From Leptospira interrogans (lineage in GTDB: Bacteria > Spirochaetota > Leptospiria > Leptospirales > Leptospiraceae): a stretch of 18,930 nucleotides of DNA. This document shows positions 17,346-18,930 of this stretch, piece after piece. Location of the stretch: the NCBI RefSeq assembly GCF_900156205.1, contig NZ_FTNA01000015.1:1-18930 (forward strand). The letters run 5' to 3'. Both the position numbers and the translations under genes were made by a program. The notes under the pieces are model-generated. The model saw nothing but the letters and a program-made list of their open reading frames with translations. It made no database searches and was not told the origin of the DNA. Position 1 is the first letter of the stretch. The number at the start of each line of letters is the position of its first letter.

Positions 17346-18482
17346 TCATTCGTTTTTATTTTCTTCTTCCAAGGACTTGATTTCGGCGAAACGTTGTGCG
17401 AGATCCCTTCTTCTTTCGATCACCTTATATGAAAATTCGGAAAAGAATGGATCGTTCGGATATTTCAGAAGTTGTTCGTATTGATCTGCAGCTGTGACAT
17501 AATCGCCTACTTTACTGGCGGTTTCGGCATAGTAGAAATGAAACTTTTTATTATATTGTTTCTTTTGTCCTAAATCATCCACAAGTTCGGTATTCTTAAA
17601 TATTCTGTAGGCGTATAGATCTTTGGAAGAGAGTAGTTCGATTCTGGCTTTTCCCAATCTTGCGTCTGGGCTTTGTTCGTCTATTTTTGCAGCTTCTTTG
17701 ATATAGATCAATGCACGATTTCTGAGATCGGTTCGAATGTAGTGGTCTGCTAAAAGTAGTAACGCTTCCGTATGAAATTTATTAAGACTAACCGCTTTTT
17801 TCCATAAAATCGTCGCATTGATCGGTTCTCTCATGATTTCGTATAATGTTCCTAAATGAATAAAGGTTCTATAATATTCAGGAATTTCAGAGCTTGCATA
17901 TTCAAATTGGATAATGGATTTCTGATATTTTTTTTCCAGATGATATGCTCTTCCTAAGTTGTATCGAAATGGAAAAAATTTTGGATCGAATCGAACTCCT
18001 TCTTCGAGCATAGTAATCGCTTTGAGCCTATCTTCGGTTTTTCCTTTTTCTAATAGAGATACTGCTTCATTATTAAAAAGACCTGAGTTTAGAATTTCTT
18101 TTCCTTCAAATTGAAAACTTCCTTGGGAAAGAGGTGGGTCCCCTTTCCAATTTCTTCCCGCAGTCAGTATAAAGTCTTGTTCCGTTCTTAAAAAGGAACC
18201 GTTGTTATAATACTCGGGGGAAAGTATCTCGTTTTCTCCCCAGAGTAATCCGGAATAGTATTGTCCTCCGATTTGTATTTGTGCTTCGATTGTCTGATCA
18301 GTAAAAGCAAAAACGAATAAGAAATAAAAAAGGATCTTCTGAAAGTAGGAATGAAAAACGAATTGAAAGAAAGAAAAATTGATTTTTTTTAAATCGTTTA
18401 AAATGCGATTTAAAATCAGGTTTGAACAACTGAGTTTATAGAATCGTAAACGAACTGGGTTCAAATACAAAAAATGGTTCAT
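17346..18482 (-). CDS. Exported tetratricopeptide-repeat protein
   Basis: The 378-residue protein has an unusually long basic N-terminus and a hydrophobic segment (about 47-61, [15 protein letters not shown]) ending in EAQ, which should act as signal or anchor. TPR repeats start near residue 130 ([10 protein letters not shown], then [24 protein letters not shown]) and continue through [50 protein letters not shown] and [28 protein letters not shown] units. The tail is acidic. TPR domains hold protein partners, here probably in the periplasm. The start codon has no clear ribosome binding site and the true start could be further in, but no internal ATG precedes the signal segment. It is first in the unit with the coiled-coil protein. 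Confidence 0.8.
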   Translation of the reverse strand: MNHFLYLNPVRLRFYKLSCSNLILNRILNDLKKINFSFFQFVFHSYFQKILFYFLFVFAFTDQTIEAQIQIGGQYYSGLLWGENEILSPEYYNNGSFLRTEQDFILTAGRNWKGDPPLSQGSFQFEGKEILNSGLFNNEAVSLLEKGKTEDRLKAITMLEEGVRFDPKFFPFRYNLGRAYHLEKKYQKSIIQFEYASSEIPEYYRTFIHLGTLYEIMREPINATILWKKAVSLNKFHTEALLLLADHYIRTDLRNRALIYIKEAAKIDEQSPDARLGKARIELLSSKDLYAYRIFKNTELVDDLGQKKQYNKKFHFYYAETASKVGDYVTAADQYEQLLKYPNDPFFSEFSYKVIERRRDLAQRFAEIKSLEEENKNE

Positions 18483-18930
18483 AACTTTAAGCCAAAACTT
18501 TCTGGATTTTCGGTTTTTTAAAACGCGGAACCCTCACGTAATTTTAAAATCGATTCTAAAATGTGAGGACTTGCCGGTAATTTTGAAACTAATAATAAAC
18601 TATGGAAAACACTCTTTTTTTCATCAATAGGTTTTGGTTCATTGAGTAAACCTAACAGTCTGTAAAAAATTGCCTGTATAAAAGAAAATATTTTCATAAA
18701 ATCGGATCGCGTTCAAACCTAAAATAAAACGTTCTTTGAACTCAGAACATGTTCTCTACCATAACCAATCCACAAGTGTTATCTCAAGATCAATCTGTCG
18801 GAATTACAACAAATCCTCTGTAAAACTTAGTTCCCACCATGCAGAGCGACCCATCACCTTACCCACAAATAATTGGATCTCAAGATCTATCGTCGGAATT
18901 ACGACAAAATCTTCTGTAAAACTTAGTTCC
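18483..18930. other. Non-coding right end with hairpin and repeats
   Basis: No protein frame is supported. A CCTCAC (18532-18537)/GTGAGG (18563-18568) stem encloses an ATTTTA/TAAAAT stem and lies upstream of the TPR gene. The last 150 bases hold a direct repeat. Confidence 0.5.
18782..18930 (+). repeat. Direct repeat with 96-bp period, running off the window
   Basis: TCTCAAGATC, a CGGAATTAC block and CTGTAAAACTTAGTTCC recur in the same order at 18782-18834 and 18878-18930. The roughly 53-base segments have only a few differences, separated by 43 bases of non-repeated sequence. The CTGTAAAA and TAGTTCC parts echo the GTTCCCAC family. The array may continue beyond the edge. Confidence 0.7.

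Overview
The window is AT-rich, gene-sparse DNA that most likely comes from a pathogenic Leptospira of the L. interrogans group. This rests on recognition: a Leptospira-type sphingomyelinase-family hemolysin, an IS110-family element at the left edge, several SRPBCC/AHSA1 paralogues, and long intergenic stretches filled with degenerate dispersed repeats. No rRNA, tRNA or CRISPR array was seen.

Layout. (1) 1-~958: the 3' part of an IS110-family insertion sequence, with a structured non-coding right flank. (2) 1655-3319 (+): a sphingomyelinase-like hemolysin, probably sphH, in which every catalytic position I could align except one Asn and one Asp is substituted. (3) 3661-6386 (-): a tight three-gene unit of an exported CxCC protein, a RibD/DHFR-like reductase and a 14-TM drug-efflux transporter. 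It meets sphH tail to tail across a 13-bp inverted repeat. (4) 6990-10383 (-): an ArsR-type repressor overlapping a DoxX-like membrane protein, followed by three AHSA1 proteins and one membrane-anchored SRPBCC protein, which looks like a ligand-responsive cluster. A promoter and palindromic operator can be proposed in front of arsR. (5) 10.4-15.9 kb: a repeat-rich accessory island carrying a hotdog thioesterase, an Mrr-type restriction endonuclease and a DUF4256 protein. (6) 15895-18482: a lone peptide/nickel-type ABC ATPase converging on a two-gene exported-protein unit (TPR protein plus a coiled-coil periplasmic protein). (7) 18483-18930: a non-coding end with the first two copies of a 96-bp-period direct repeat running off the window.

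The least explained structure is the island's repeat architecture. Five copies of a 24-bp word (core CGAAYTCACGTTA) and many roughly 48-bp degenerate units centred on GTTCCCAC are embedded in it. Two inverted copies about 103 bp long (11069-11170 and 13940-14043) bracket the thioesterase and mrr. Two MITE-like palindromic elements (6705-6780, 13730-13824) and a roughly 100-bp repeat pair 11.5 kb apart (3521/15048) add to the picture of a plastic, repeat-driven locus. Calls are from reading the sequence and from memory of protein families. No database search was run.
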